Positions 7,616-18,500 of a stretch of DNA of 64,000 nt are shown one piece after another. Source of the DNA: Streptomyces sp. TRM68416 (GTDB taxonomy: Bacteria > Actinomycetota > Actinomycetes > Streptomycetales > Streptomycetaceae); contig NZ_JACVWU010000004.1 of assembly GCF_014596915.1 (NCBI RefSeq), positions 310,001-374,000 of the forward strand, in the 5' to 3' direction. The notes below the pieces were generated by a model, which worked only from the letters and a program-made list of their open reading frames with translations, was not told the origin of the DNA and made no database searches. The position numbers and the translations under genes are program-made. How positions within the stretch are numbered: position 1 is the first letter of the stretch; the number at the start of each line of letters is the position of its first letter.

Positions 7616-8729
7616 ACTGATTGATCCCCCTGGTTACGAATTCTGTGATCTCTTCAAGTTGTCGCCAGTGAAGCAGATTTTCGCTCTCCTGGTCTTCTTC
7701 TTTCGAGAATGCGTAAGCCTCTACCTTGTCATCAGGTAGGACGATCACCGTGACTTCGCCTCTTGTGAAGGGCCACTCAAGCTGAACGCCCCCTTCTTCC
7801 GTGGGGAAGATGTATGGGCGCTCAACCTGCGCGTCCAGGAATTCAAGCAGCAGAGACTCAACTTCACGCAGTAGTTTCCGGCTCACCTCCTTGCCCACAC
7901 CGTCAAGCCAGCCATTCTCAAGGGTTTGCAACTCTACCAAGCGTTCGGACCATTCAGCCGGAAGGACCGGTTCAATGGATAGAACATCCTGAATTTCGAT
8001 AGTCTCGCCAATAATAGACTGGATTGCTACCACATTAACAGCGACTGTGGGCGCCATTGTTGAGCGGTCTAGATACTGTCTGAGGTCTGGAACAAGGTCA
8101 TCTGAAGAGAATCGTCCTGGAATCGATTTCCCGCCGGTTAGGCGGAAGCCGAATGTTCCTTTTTCGGCATCAACACTAACTACCTGACCTGTGGCGAGCG
8201 TCTCGATTTCAAATCGCTCCAGGCGTGCCTGTTCATGGATCAGTCGACGGACGGGCTGTGAGTAGATAGCAGCAGACGGAGAGCCTCCGTCGAACTCGAT
8301 AAACTCTCCATCTTGCAGGCTCCGGCCGAATCGGGAGAATTCTCGGAGTGCATGTGGGGGAAACGTGCGAGGGATCCCTGCGCCGGATTGAATTGAACGC
8401 AAAGTATCCTGGATCAGGAGGCGCGCTTCATCAAAGATACTCGTATCGATGTCGTCGAATAGGGCATCCGAGTCATTTGTGGCTCGCTCAAGCACGGGGA
8501 CTACGCTTCCCGGCTGGATATCCGAAAGGCGAAGAGAGAAAGACGAAGCGAATCCCCGAGGGACGCGTTGCCGCGCAGCGTGGCGCTGCTTCCACAAGCC
8601 GCGGGCAACGTCGATGACAAGACGCTCGTACCTGGCGAACTCGGCCAGCACCTCGACAGGCAGCCCCTGCTGTTCGTAGCGGCCGCCACGCAGGCGCCAT
8701 GATCCAAAGGCTCGACTATCCGTCCCCAT
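7605..8729 (-). CDS. Hypothetical protein, first gene of an overlapping cargo pair
   Basis: A 374-aa soluble protein with three visible parts. Residues ~20-150 are mostly helical and include FSLRLSDIQPGSVVPVLER. Residues ~180-255 look like a beta-barrel (GQVVSVDAEKGTFGFRLTGG). The C-terminal ~110 residues contain LENGWLDGVGKEVSRKLLRE and PYIFPTEEGGVQLEWPF. No nuclease, NTPase or membrane motif is seen. The last 11 bases overlap the start of the 147-aa partner. The start used is 8729, read from the ORF; no strong ribosome site is apparent. Low GC and a position beside the attachment scar suggest horizontally acquired cargo. Confidence 0.65.
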   Translation of the reverse strand: MGTDSRAFGSWRLRGGRYEQQGLPVEVLAEFARYERLVIDVARGLWKQRHAARQRVPRGFASSFSLRLSDIQPGSVVPVLERATNDSDALFDDIDTSIFDEARLLIQDTLRSIQSGAGIPRTFPPHALREFSRFGRSLQDGEFIEFDGGSPSAAIYSQPVRRLIHEQARLERFEIETLATGQVVSVDAEKGTFGFRLTGGKSIPGRFSSDDLVPDLRQYLDRSTMAPTVAVNVVAIQSIIGETIEIQDVLSIEPVLPAEWSERLVELQTLENGWLDGVGKEVSRKLLREVESLLLEFLDAQVERPYIFPTEEGGVQLEWPFTRGEVTVIVLPDDKVEAYAFSKEEDQESENLLHWRQLEEITEFVTRGINQYGD

Positions 8730-9070
8730 ACCCCCACCCTACTGAGACGGCATCTAAATGCATGTTGCCCAGTCCACTGGAACAAGTTTCCCCATTAGTG
8801 GCTCTTGACGCAATCGAACAGCAACGGAGCCAACGGAACACTCCTGCTGGTGGCGTGGTGGCGTGGTGGCGTGGTGGGCGCTTTGTCTCCTGCCGGCCTA
8901 CCCCCAGTGCATCCCCCTCCGGGCCCTGGCGCCGGTCTCATCCGTGGTCTCAATGGCCACCCGATCCGCGACTGTCCACGAGGGTCTGCCCACGTGCGTG
9001 ACCCGCTCTGGCCAGGGGCGGGTGTCTCTCGGCGGACATCTATGGACGTGTCTGGACCAAGATCGGACAA
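8730..9070. other. Non-coding stretch at the inner edge of the attachment site
   Basis: No convincing gene. It holds a short GTGGCGTGG-type simple repeat near 8850-8880. No integrase is present next to this attachment site, so the integrase of the element must lie near the other end, outside the window. Confidence 0.45.
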
Positions 9071-9114
9071 CTCGTAATGCGTAGGTCTCGGGTTCGAATC
9101 CCGAAGGCGGCTCC
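9071..9114 (+). other. 3' half of tRNA-Thr(CGT): attachment-site scar
   Basis: The segment starts at the anticodon loop (CTCGTAA, anticodon CGT), runs through the variable region and a complete T arm (TCGGG TTCGAAT CCCGA), the 3' acceptor strand AGGCGGC, the discriminator T and an encoded CCA. The 5' half (acceptor, D arm, 5' anticodon stem) is absent: the bases upstream do not pair. This is the expected product of AICE integration, where the full tRNA gene lies at the opposite end. It is followed by a terminator at 9121-9155. Confidence 0.85.
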
Positions 9115-9120
9115 AAGGTG

Positions 9121-9155
9121 AACCCCAGGTCAGGCCTTTGACCTGGGGTTTCTTC
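9121..9155 (+). terminator. Rho-independent terminator after the tRNA-Thr 3' end
   Basis: Perfect 12-bp stem, AACCCCAGGTCA and TGACCTGGGGTT, six-base loop, followed by a T-rich tail. It is probably the native terminator of the tRNA gene, which would mean the DNA to the right is the original chromosomal flank or a second element. Confidence 0.8.
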
Positions 9156-9205
9156 ATTTCGTTGACCTTGGAATCTGAGCAAATCGGGCACTGTTCATCT
9201 GTGCA

Positions 9206-9221
9206 TCGTAATGCGTAGGTC
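9206..9221 (+). repeat. Second copy of the tRNA-Thr anticodon-loop core
   Basis: TCGTAATGCGTAGGTC here is identical to 9072-9087 in the tRNA scar, but the following T arm is degenerate (GGAGGTTTCG). It looks like a decayed second attachment site. About 300 further bases to the next gene (9222-9524) hold no clear gene. Confidence 0.5.
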
Positions 9222-9524
9222 GGAGGTTTCGTTTCTGCGACGAGATCGACGAAGCAAGGCTCTGAACTGGTCTTTTAATGGCTCGTAGGGAACGGACCAT
9301 GCCGACGCGAATAACCCCGGTGGGCAACCGGTGGACAGCTGTGCGTGAAACTCCGCCAGGGGACTCTCGCCGCCCCTGGCCGACGGGTGAAATCCACCGG
9401 TCTTCGATGGGGCTGTCGGCGGCGTCGGGACTGTGTGGTCCTGACAGCTTTCACGTCCAGCTCGGGTCCTGGCGATGATTGGTCGTGAGTACACGCAGAA
9501 ACCGCTTCTTGGTACGTTCCAGCT

Positions 9525-10448
9525 TCATTCAGGGCGAAGCGGTCCCTGGTCGATGCGATCCAACTCGGCCCGAAGACGCTCGGCCTCGGCTTCGGCCTTT
9601 CGCAGCCTTCGCTCCAAGGTGGACCGCGAGGGCGTGGATGCGGTGCTCGCCGCCTTCTTGGGCTGTCGCTGCCGGGGGATAAGCCATCCGACGCGCTCGT
9701 AGGCCAAGATCATTCGCACTTGGGGGCAGGAATAACAGAGCTGTTCTGGCTCCGGCGTCGGCCAGCCGTCCGCGAGCATCCGTCGGAAGTGCTCCCGATC
9801 CCGCTCGGTCTGCAGCTCTGGGTTCACGCGCCAGGCGTCTTCGAACTCGGTGGACATCTGCTGGACTCGTTCCGCAGCCGCACGACGAGGCCCTGAAGCA
9901 GGCACCCAGTCGAGACTCGGGGCGATGGCCTCCTCCACGTGACCGCAAGTTAGCGTCACCTCCCAGAACGCGGAGGTGTGCGGCTCGTCATGGCGGATCA
10001 CCGACCAAACTCTGGGGTCCGTGTCGTCCGGAGGCTCGACGGGGTCGGCGGGAAACGTCACCTCCCTCCGTTCTCCCCACCCGGTGATCACGCGATAAGG
10101 CGGCGGCGGGGAGTCGTCGTGATGACAGATCATCTGCCCGGGCGGCAGCGGTGAGCGGTGATCTTTCCACTGCGCCTCGTGCGGTGGGGTGCCGTCTTCG
10201 AGGACCTCGGGCATGCAGCCGCAGTCGAGCTGAACGCGCCACCGGAACACGCGGGTCAGATCCGGAATCAGGAAGTCCCAGAGCACCCGCGGGATATACC
10301 CGCGCATTTCGGCGGCCTCCGCCTCGCACTCCCGCAGCACCTCCTGGCGTGGTCTGGCCTTGCCTGGAAGCCGCTGCATCCTGGGGGTGCTCGGCGGCGG
10401 TCGGTCTTCCAGGAGAAGGTGGCGACTATTGGTTAAAGGGGCACCCAT
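9525..10448 (-). CDS. Hypothetical protein with Cys/His clusters and C-terminal coiled coil
   Basis: A 307-aa protein. Two similar cysteine-containing units, VQLDCGCMPEV and VTLTCGHVEEAI, and a separate ICHHDD and CYSCPQ suggest zinc-ribbon-like folds. The last ~45 residues (LERRLRKAEAEAERLRAELDRI) are a coiled coil. The ATG at 10448 is preceded by a GAGGGAGAGG stretch. Proteins of this layout occur near mobile elements in Streptomyces; function unknown. It sits just outside the tRNA-Thr scar and could belong to an older element. Confidence 0.65.
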   Translation of the reverse strand: MGAPLTNSRHLLLEDRPPPSTPRMQRLPGKARPRQEVLRECEAEAAEMRGYIPRVLWDFLIPDLTRVFRWRVQLDCGCMPEVLEDGTPPHEAQWKDHRSPLPPGQMICHHDDSPPPPYRVITGWGERREVTFPADPVEPPDDTDPRVWSVIRHDEPHTSAFWEVTLTCGHVEEAIAPSLDWVPASGPRRAAAERVQQMSTEFEDAWRVNPELQTERDREHFRRMLADGWPTPEPEQLCYSCPQVRMILAYERVGWLIPRQRQPKKAASTASTPSRSTLERRLRKAEAEAERLRAELDRIDQGPLRPE

Positions 10449-10693
10449 GGCCTCTCCCTCTTCCTTGCCCGGCGCTGCCGTTCATCGCCCGAGCGGACTG
10501 TGAGCTGCGGCCAGGCACGCTACAGGGCCAGCCGCACTGTGAGGGGAATGTCGCGCCGCTTTACTCGCGTGGGTGACCGTTCGCGGGCGTCGAGTCTTCA
10601 GGATCCATAAGGCTTGCTGTCAGGTGCGGGCCGGGCGGCCGGGGCTGTTCACGAACTGCACACCCCCGACCACCGCGGTCTTCGCGGTCGTCC

Positions 10694-11116
10694 TCACGCG
10701 GCCGTTGCCTTGGTCGTCGCGCAGGCCTGTTGCAGTAGCTCCAGCACTTGGTCCATCACACCCTCGGAGTCCTGGGTGCGGTCGATCTCGCTGAGGACGA
10801 TCTGCCAGATTGCCCGCGTGCCCGCCGCTTTCGCCTCGTAGTAGGCGTCGCGGACGCTCTCGCGGATCGGGTCCTCGGTGAAGGTGGCGTAGATGCCGAG
10901 GAACTGGCGCACCATGAGCCCGCTGGTCTGCCGCGGGTCGTAGACGATGTGGTGGCCGTCGCTGTCGAGCCGGTGAGTGAAGTACTCATCCGGGCCGAGC
11001 GGGGCTTGCTGGACGTGGAGGTGCTGGTTGCCGGGCCCGTGGGGCAGCTGTCCGAAGTGGTCGCACATGCGGTTGCGGAAGGCGTCGAAGCCGACGCGCG
11101 TGGTCGACGTCGTCAT
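10694..11116 (-). CDS. Hypothetical protein, third gene of accessory operon
   Basis: A 140-aa protein starting MTTSTTRVGFDAFRNRMCDH. ATG 11116 overlaps the upstream stop as ATGA and has GGAGGCGAC before it, so the longer in-frame extension is rejected. The centre (EYFTHRLDSDGHHIVYDPRQT) is beta-rich and the C-terminal half is helical. The family is not recognised. It forms a coupled operon with the two genes upstream. Confidence 0.65.
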   Translation of the reverse strand: MTTSTTRVGFDAFRNRMCDHFGQLPHGPGNQHLHVQQAPLGPDEYFTHRLDSDGHHIVYDPRQTSGLMVRQFLGIYATFTEDPIRESVRDAYYEAKAAGTRAIWQIVLSEIDRTQDSEGVMDQVLELLQQACATTKATAA

Positions 11117-11319
11117 ACCGTCGCCTCCGCCGGCTCGCTGAGGAGGTTGCGCATCGCCGTTTCGACGGCGACCTTCGGGGACCCGCAGACGATGATGAGG
11201 ACGATCAACTCGTCGGCGAACTTTTCCACGGCCGGGGAGCACGAGCCGAGTTCCCGCATCTTGGTGCGGAACGTCTCCACCTCGGCGATGGCGCGTTCGG
11301 TGATGGCTGTGGTCTTCAT
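11113..11319 (-). CDS. Small hypothetical protein, second gene of accessory operon
   Basis: A 68-aa helical protein (MKTTAITERAIAEVETFRTK start). Both ends overlap neighbours by four bases (ATGA), which strongly supports it as a real gene. No motif is recognised. Confidence 0.65.
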   Translation of the reverse strand: MKTTAITERAIAEVETFRTKMRELGSCSPAVEKFADELIVLIIVCGSPKVAVETAMRNLLSEPAEATV

Positions 11320-11894
11320 GCCGCCACCGCCGGTGGGTTGAGGTACGCGGTGCGGACGTTGACGAGCTGGGCGTGGGCCTCGCGCAGGGAGTCGACCTGC
11401 TTCTGCAGGCGGCTGATGACCATCTCCAGCGTGTCCGGGTCGAGGTACTCGATGTAGTGGTCGTCGATGGCCTCAATGGCTACGAAGGGCAGCCGCTCTG
11501 CTGGCCGTGCCGAGAAGGGGCGGGACTCGATCTGCCAGCCGAGGAAGCGGAAGTCCTCCGGTCTGCCCGTGTCGCACAGCGGGCCGTAGAGGGGCAGCTC
11601 GCCGACTGCGCCGGGGATGTTGCAGTAGATGTCGTGCGGGTGCTCATGCGTGTTGCTGTCCGCCTCGTGGTCGACCGTGCAGCCGGGCATGCAGGTCGCG
11701 GTCACCTTTTCACCGGTGACGGCGCTGGTGAAGGTGAATGTGCGCCGGACAGCGGACGCTCCCACGATGGGCTCACCGTCGGACGGGGCTGCGGGGACGG
11801 ACTGGATCCGGGCGGCCTGGCCGGAGCTCCCGGGAGGCTGGGTGGTGTGCTCCTCGGGACCGCCGCTGCTGGCGGCCGTTGGTATGTCTTTCAC
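11316..11894 (-). CDS. DUF6907-type protein, first gene of accessory operon
   Basis: A 192-aa protein with a GTG start after GGAGGAG. The N-terminal ~45 residues are disordered. Residues 50-130 carry TFTSAVTGEKVTATCMPGC followed by TVDHEAD and THEHPHDIYC, a Cys/His cluster that may bind metal and fits the DUF6907 family common in Streptomyces (assignment from memory). The C-terminus is helical (MVISRLQKQVDSLREAHAQL), possibly a coiled coil. It leads a three-gene coupled operon of unknown role. Regulatory function is plausible but not shown. Confidence 0.65.
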   Translation of the reverse strand: MKDIPTAASSGGPEEHTTQPPGSSGQAARIQSVPAAPSDGEPIVGASAVRRTFTFTSAVTGEKVTATCMPGCTVDHEADSNTHEHPHDIYCNIPGAVGELPLYGPLCDTGRPEDFRFLGWQIESRPFSARPAERLPFVAIEAIDDHYIEYLDPDTLEMVISRLQKQVDSLREAHAQLVNVRTAYLNPPAVAA

Positions 11895-12566
11895 GTTTGT
11901 CTCCTCCGTTGCAGGGGTCGGGCTATGGCCTCACCTCCGGTGTTGAACCCACCACCGGCCGGGACCCTTGCTTTGGTGATACGCGCCCTGTCGAACGTGG
12001 TCGAGAGCGCTGTCCCGTTCGAGGGGGCCAGACTCGGAGTAGGGTTATTTCGCGGTAACTGGTGCGTAGAATGCGCTGTTTCGGCTGGCGGGGTGACTCC
12101 CGGGAGACCTGCCCGCCTGCTCTAGTACTACAGTCGGCCGTTCGCATCATTGCAGGTCACAGTCCTGTTCCTACGACCTGTTACAGGATCTGGTGTGATC
12201 GCGTGACACAGTCCGGCCCGATCCCTATTGGGCTCCTGCCAGCTGCGGCGGAACTCGAGAGGGCTGACCGCAACAGTGTGCGATGACTTGCGAGCACCGC
12301 CGTGTCCAAGCCATCGAGTGTTTCATGGTGCACGCCTGGAGCGGCGGAATCCGTCCCCGACTGGTTGGCTTATGCCCAGCTCAGTTCAGGCGTATCACGT
12401 GCGCTTGGGAGTGATCACGGCAGTCTGTGCGGTGGGATCGATCTCGGCCAGATGTCGCCAGGCGTGTCGCGTACATGACCCTGCGTCCCTACGGTGTGAC
12501 ACCTCGTGTGATGACGGTGGGGGTTCACGGGGCTGGAGTGTCCCGTGAGTGCCTTGGGGAGGGCAC
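11895..12566. other. Intergenic region between accessory operon and RHS gene
   Basis: About 670 bases with no supported gene. It includes a small interrupted palindrome CCTGT-T-ACAGG near 12178-12188 and CTAGTACTACAGT near 12121. It probably carries the divergent promoters. Confidence 0.4.
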
Positions 12567-15500
12567 ATGCAGGGCAGGGGTGGGCGTTTTCGCGCTGTGG
12601 TCGGTGGCGGCAGACGGCGGCTGGTGACCGTGGGGGCGCTGGTTCTCGCGCTGGCCGTGGGAACCGTGTCGGCCGAGGCGGTACCGCCGGAACCCAAGCC
12701 TCCCAACGTCACCCATGACGTGGTGGACACCCTGTCGTCCCAGGAGACGGCCGAGTCTGCATCCGAGCAGGCGCAGGCCGCCGCCGAACCCACCACCGAT
12801 AACGCTGTCTACGCCTATGACGCGGCAGGCCGCCTGGTTGGCGTGACCGATCCCGATGGTGAGACCGCCCGCTACCGGTACGACGAGGCCGGCAACCGGC
12901 TCGGTATCGACCGGTTCGCCTCCAGCACGCTGTCGGTGCTGTCGGTCGTACCTGTCAGTGCCGCGCCCGGTGCCGAGGTCACCCTGTCCGGCACCGGGTT
13001 CGCCGCCACCGCCGCGGACAACACGGTGGCGTTCGGTGATTCGACCGCCGAGGTGAGCGAGGCGTCGGCGACTCGTCTGGTGGTGACTGTCCCGGACGGT
13101 GCGGATGACGGGCCGGTGGCCGTGACCGTCGGCGGAACCACCGCCGAGTCCACCGAGAGCTTCACCGTGGCGCCCGTCGGCCCGGCCATCACTTCCGTGG
13201 AGCCCTCGGCGGGGCCTGCCGGGACCGAAGTGGTCATCACGGGATCGCGGTTCGCGACTGAGGCTGCGGACAATCTCGTCCGGTTCAACGGTGGGACCCT
13301 CGCTGAGCTGGTTGGCGTCACGGGCACTGCTCTCACGGTGAGGGTGCCCGAGACCACGACCACCGGACGGATCACCGTCCAGACCCCGGCTGGAAGGACG
13401 ACCTCGCCCGAGGACTTCACCGTGCCGCTCGTGGACGGTGAGGAGGAGTTCGAGACCACGGTCCGCATGTCGGTGGGCGACGAGGATCCGGTCTCCGTTG
13501 CGGTGACCGAGGCCGGCAAGCGTGCCCGGGTGCTGTTCGACGCCGAGCAGGGCGAGGACATCTCTGTGGGATTCACCGAGTCCACGTTCGATCCATCGGC
13601 GATCGTGGACCTGGTCGATCCGCGGGGCGAGACCGTGGGCGGCGGTGGCCGTGTCTACGGCGCATCGAGCGACTACGAGGTGCGTGATCTGCCGGTCTCC
13701 GGGACCTACACCCTGGTGATCGACCCCTCTGCGGACATCGCCGGCGCCGTGAATGTGACCATGTCTCATCCGGTGGGCGGGGAACTGCGCTTCACCGACG
13801 ATCCGGCCGCTACGGTGATGAGCCGGGCCGGGCAGGACGGTCTGTGGACGTTCGCCGCGTCGAGGGGGGACTCCCTCAGTATCGGCGTCGACACCGCAGG
13901 CATGACTGCCGGGACGTCCGTGCGTCTGTACGAGCCCGACGGGGACCAACTGGATTCGCTGACGGTGTCCAAGGCGTCCGACGGTTCCCTGGACATCGAC
14001 GCCCTGCCGGCGAGTGGGACGTACACCCTCTATCTCGATCCTGCGGATGGTGCGACCGGCACCTCGCAGGTCACGGTCTCGCACTACGCGGAGGCGGGGG
14101 CACTCGACACACAGGGCGCGGCCGTGCAGATGGGGATCACCCGGCCCGGGCAGGACGGTACCGCCTCCTTCGCCGCCGAGGCCGGGCAGAAGGTGTCGCT
14201 GGGCGTCACGTCCACGGGCTTCGCTTCGTACGTCTCCTTGCGGCTGTACGCTCCGGACGGCAGCAGGGTGGACAGCTTACTCGTCTCCTCCGGGCGCACC
14301 ACGGACTGGGACAGCGACGCGCTCACGCAGACGGGCACCTACCGGCTGGCGGCAGAGCCGGCCCGGATCGGCACCGGAACACTGGCCCTCACTCTTTCCC
14401 GGCCCGTGGACGTAGGGCGGTTGAGCAGCAGCGAGGACGCGGCCGCTGCGACGGTCAGCCGTCCCGGGCAGGACGCCGAGGCGACGTTCAATGCGACGAC
14501 GGGGGACGACCTCTCGCTCGGCATCACGGAGAACACGTTCACCACATCCTTCAGTCTCACCGTCGTCGCGCCGTCCGGCGCCGAGGTCGTCGGCTCTGCG
14601 ACGGTGAGCGCCTCCAGGGCACGAACACAGGGTCTGCCCGACCTGCCGGAAACCGGCACCTATACGGTGATCATGGACCCGCGCGACGGTGCCCAGGGCG
14701 GTGCCAAGCTGACCCTCTCGGCCGATCTGGCCGTCGATGTCGACGTGGACGGCGACTCGGTGCCGGTCACCGTGACCCGTCCCGGGCAGCGGGTGCGGGC
14801 GACGTTCACCAGCTCTGACGGCGACTATCTCGGTGTGGGGCTCACCGGGAACAGCATCGACCAGAGCACCTACGTCAACCTGGTCGGCTCCGAGGGCGGA
14901 GACGGCGACTACGTCGGTCTGATGACCAAGAACTCAGCCCAGGCACTGAACCTGACCGGTCTGACAGCAGGTTCGTCCTACGCCTTGCTGCTGGAGCCGC
15001 AGAACGCCAGCACCGGCGGCGTGACGCTGTGGCTGTCCACTCCGGCCAAGGCGGGCGCCCTGTCGGACACTGCCCGCACGGGGACGATCACCCGGCCCGG
15101 CCAGCAACTGCAGTACACGCTGGACGCACAGGCCGGGGACGGCGCCGCCGTGGTGTTCAGCGACACCACGATCACCGGAAGCACCCGGATCGCGCTGCTG
15201 GAGCCGGGGGCGAGCGAGCAGACGAACCTCGGCTACCTGTCCGCGAAGGAGGCGGACTTGAGGGCTCCGCTCACAGCGGGCACGTACCGTCTGCTGCTCC
15301 AGCCGAGCAAGCCGGTGACCGGCGGCACCACCGCCAAGCTCGTCCCTGACGTGCAGGCGGGCACCCTCACGGTGGACGGCGAAGCCCGGGACGCCACGAT
15401 CGCCACCGCCGGCCAGAACGCCCGGTTCACCTTCACCGGCACCGCAGGGCAGGAACTCACCGTCGGCCTGGGCGGCACGCCGCCCTACGCCTGGTACCTG

Positions 15501-18500
15501 TCGGTGTACGGACCGGACGGGGAGTGGCTCGTCGACGAGCGGTACATGTCCACGAGTACGACCTCATACGCTTTGCCGGAGCTGCCGGCCGACGGCACCT
15601 ACACCGTCACCGTGGATCCCGCGTCGCTGAGGACCGGTGCCTACAGCATCGGCCTGTCGACCACTGCGGTCACGAGCGCTTCGAACGCTGCGGAAGACAG
15701 CGCCGCAGCAGGCGCAGAGCAAGTCCAGGACACCCGAGCCTCGGCGAAGCACGCTGGTGACAGCGGCGATGGCATCGTCCCGACCGGCGCCGACGCCTGG
15801 CAGCCGGACAAGCACAACCTCAAGGGCCGGGACTGGCTGACCCGGCGTGGCACGGCACCGAAAGCCCCGCCGAAGCTGCGCGCCCCGCCGGGCAAGACGG
15901 CGCTCACGGGACACGTGCTCAAACTGAACGGAAAGCCTCTCGCCAGGGTCACCGTCCGGGTCGGCGACAAGACCACCCGCACCGACGCCAAGGGCCGCTT
16001 CCTGCTCACCGGGATCAGCGCGAACGCCACCACCCTGGTCGTCGACGGCTCCACGGCCAATACGAAGAAGCGCGCCTACGGCCGCTTCGACATCCGCATC
16101 CACCCCAAGGCCGGAGCGTCCGTGGACCTCGATTTCCCGGTGTGGATGACGCCGCTGGACACCAAGCACACCGTCACCTTCGACGCCCCCGCGAAGAAGG
16201 ACGTCGTGCTGACCACCCCGCAGATCCCGGGACTTGAGGTCCGCATCCCCAAGGGCTCGGTGGTCCGCGACGAGCACGGCAAGGTGGTCACCGAACTCGG
16301 CATCACGGCGATACCGATCGACCGTCCCCCGTTCCCGCTGCCCAAGGACGGCGTCGTCCCCGTCTACTTCACGGTCCAGCCCGGCGGGACGTATGTGTTC
16401 CCCGAGGGCGCGCAGATCATCTACCCCAACTACACGCACGAACCGCCGGGCACCCGAGTCGACTTCATGGACTACGACCCCGACGGCAAGGGCTGGTACG
16501 TCTACGGGCACGGTGAGGTGAGCGCCGACGGCACTCAGGTGGTTCCGGACGCCAAGACGCGGGTGTGGGCCTTCCACGGTGCCATGTTCAACACCCCGTC
16601 GCTGCCCGCGTGGGCCACCTCCTGGCTGGACGGCGCGATCGACTGGCTGTCCGGTGACCCGGTGGATCTGTCGACGGGCCTGCTCACCGACAGCCGCACC
16701 GACCTGGCGGTCGAGGACTTGCTCACTCCCGTCGAGGTGACCCGGACCTACTGGCAGGGCGACACCGAAAAGCGCGCCTTCGGTATCGGTCGCGACCTCG
16801 TCTACAACGCGTTCCTGCACTCCCAGGAGCAGTACCAGGAGGTCGACCTCTACCTCCCCGGCGGCCGGAAGGTGCACTACGTCCGCACCTCCGACGGCAC
16901 CAGCTTCAGGGACGCCGTCTTCGAGCCGGAGGACACCACCGGCAGCTTCCGCGGCACGACGATCGAGTGGAACAGCAGATCGGGCTGGGACCTGACCTTC
17001 CCCGACGGCAGCGTGTGGGAGTTCCCGCAGTACGCCCCGCTGAAGGAGATCCGCGACCGCTACGGCAACACCCTCACCCTCACCCGCACCAACCGCAACC
17101 GGGGCGGGATCACCCGGCTCGCCACCTCCGGCGGACGCTGGATCACACTCACCTACGACACCCAGAACCGCGTGACCGAGGCACGGGACAACGCCGGCCG
17201 CACGGTCTCGTACACGTACGACGGCGAGGGGCGGCTGGCGACGGTCACCGACCCGACCGGGAAGGTGAGTTCGTACACCTACGACGGCACCTCCAACCGC
17301 ATCGCCACCGCGACGGACGCCCGCGGCATCATCTACATGACCAACACCTACGACGCGGACGGCCGGGTCCAGCAGCAGACACTGACCGAGGGCGCGAAGT
17401 ACACCTTCGCCTACACCGTGACCGGCACCGGCGAGGTCACGGCGACCCAGGTCACCCAACCCGGCGGCGCCGTACGGCGGGTGGAGTTCGACGGCGGCTA
17501 CGGCGTCTCGGACACCGAGGCCTACGGCACCGACCTCGCCCGCAAGACGGTCTACGAGCGCGGCACCGGCCACCGCATCGACGCCGTGACCGACCCCTAC
17601 GGGCGCCGCACCGAGCTGTCCTACGACACCGACGGCCACCTGACCGGGACAGTCGAGCTCGCCGGCACCGACGACGCCCGCACCACCAGCACGGTGGTCT
17701 ACGACGGCGCCTACGACCAGCCGAGCAGCATCACCGACGCACTTGGTCACACGACCACATTCGCCTATGACGCCGACGGCAACCTGACGAAGACCACCGA
17801 CGCCGAAGGACGCGAGACCTCCTACACGTACAACAGCGCCGGGCAGGTCAGGACGATCACCGACGCCTTGAACGCGGTGACGACCTACACCTACAGCAAC
17901 GGCGATCTCGCGGCGATCACGGACGCCGAAGGCCGGACCGCTGTCCAGTTCACGGACGCCGTGGGCCGGCCGAGCGCGCTGACCGACGCGTCGGGCTCGT
18001 CGACCACCGTGACGTACGACAAGCTCAACCAGCCCCGCAAGATCATCGACCCGCTGGGCCACACCACGGGCCTCGACTATGACGAGGGAGGTAACCTCAC
18101 CGCCCTGACCGACGCCCGCGGCAACACGACGAACTGGGCGTACGACGACGCCGATCGCCCCGAAACGGCGACCGACCCGCTCGGCGCACAGTCCCTGTTC
18201 GAGTACGACGCGGCCGGGTTCCTGAAGAAGGCGACCAGCCGATCCGGCACGTCAGCCATGGCCGACTACGACCTGTTGGGCCGGCTCAAGAGCGTCCGGT
18301 ACGGCATCGATGACACAGGTCAGGCCGAATCCACCGTCACCTACGGCTATGACGACAACGACCTGCTCAAGCAGATCACCGACAGCCAAGCCGGTAACCA
18401 GTCCTTCACCTACGACGTCTACGACCGCCCAGCCTCGACCACCGGCCCCACGGGCACGGTCAGCTACGACTACGACGCCGCGGACCGCCGCACCCGGATG

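Noticed and set aside
9195..9494. 99-aa minus-strand frame just outside the att scar
   Set aside because: No coherent protein character; at most a decayed fragment.
15564..18062. 832-aa minus-strand open frame
   Set aside because: Antisense to RHS repeats; no signal peptide, domain or ribosome site.
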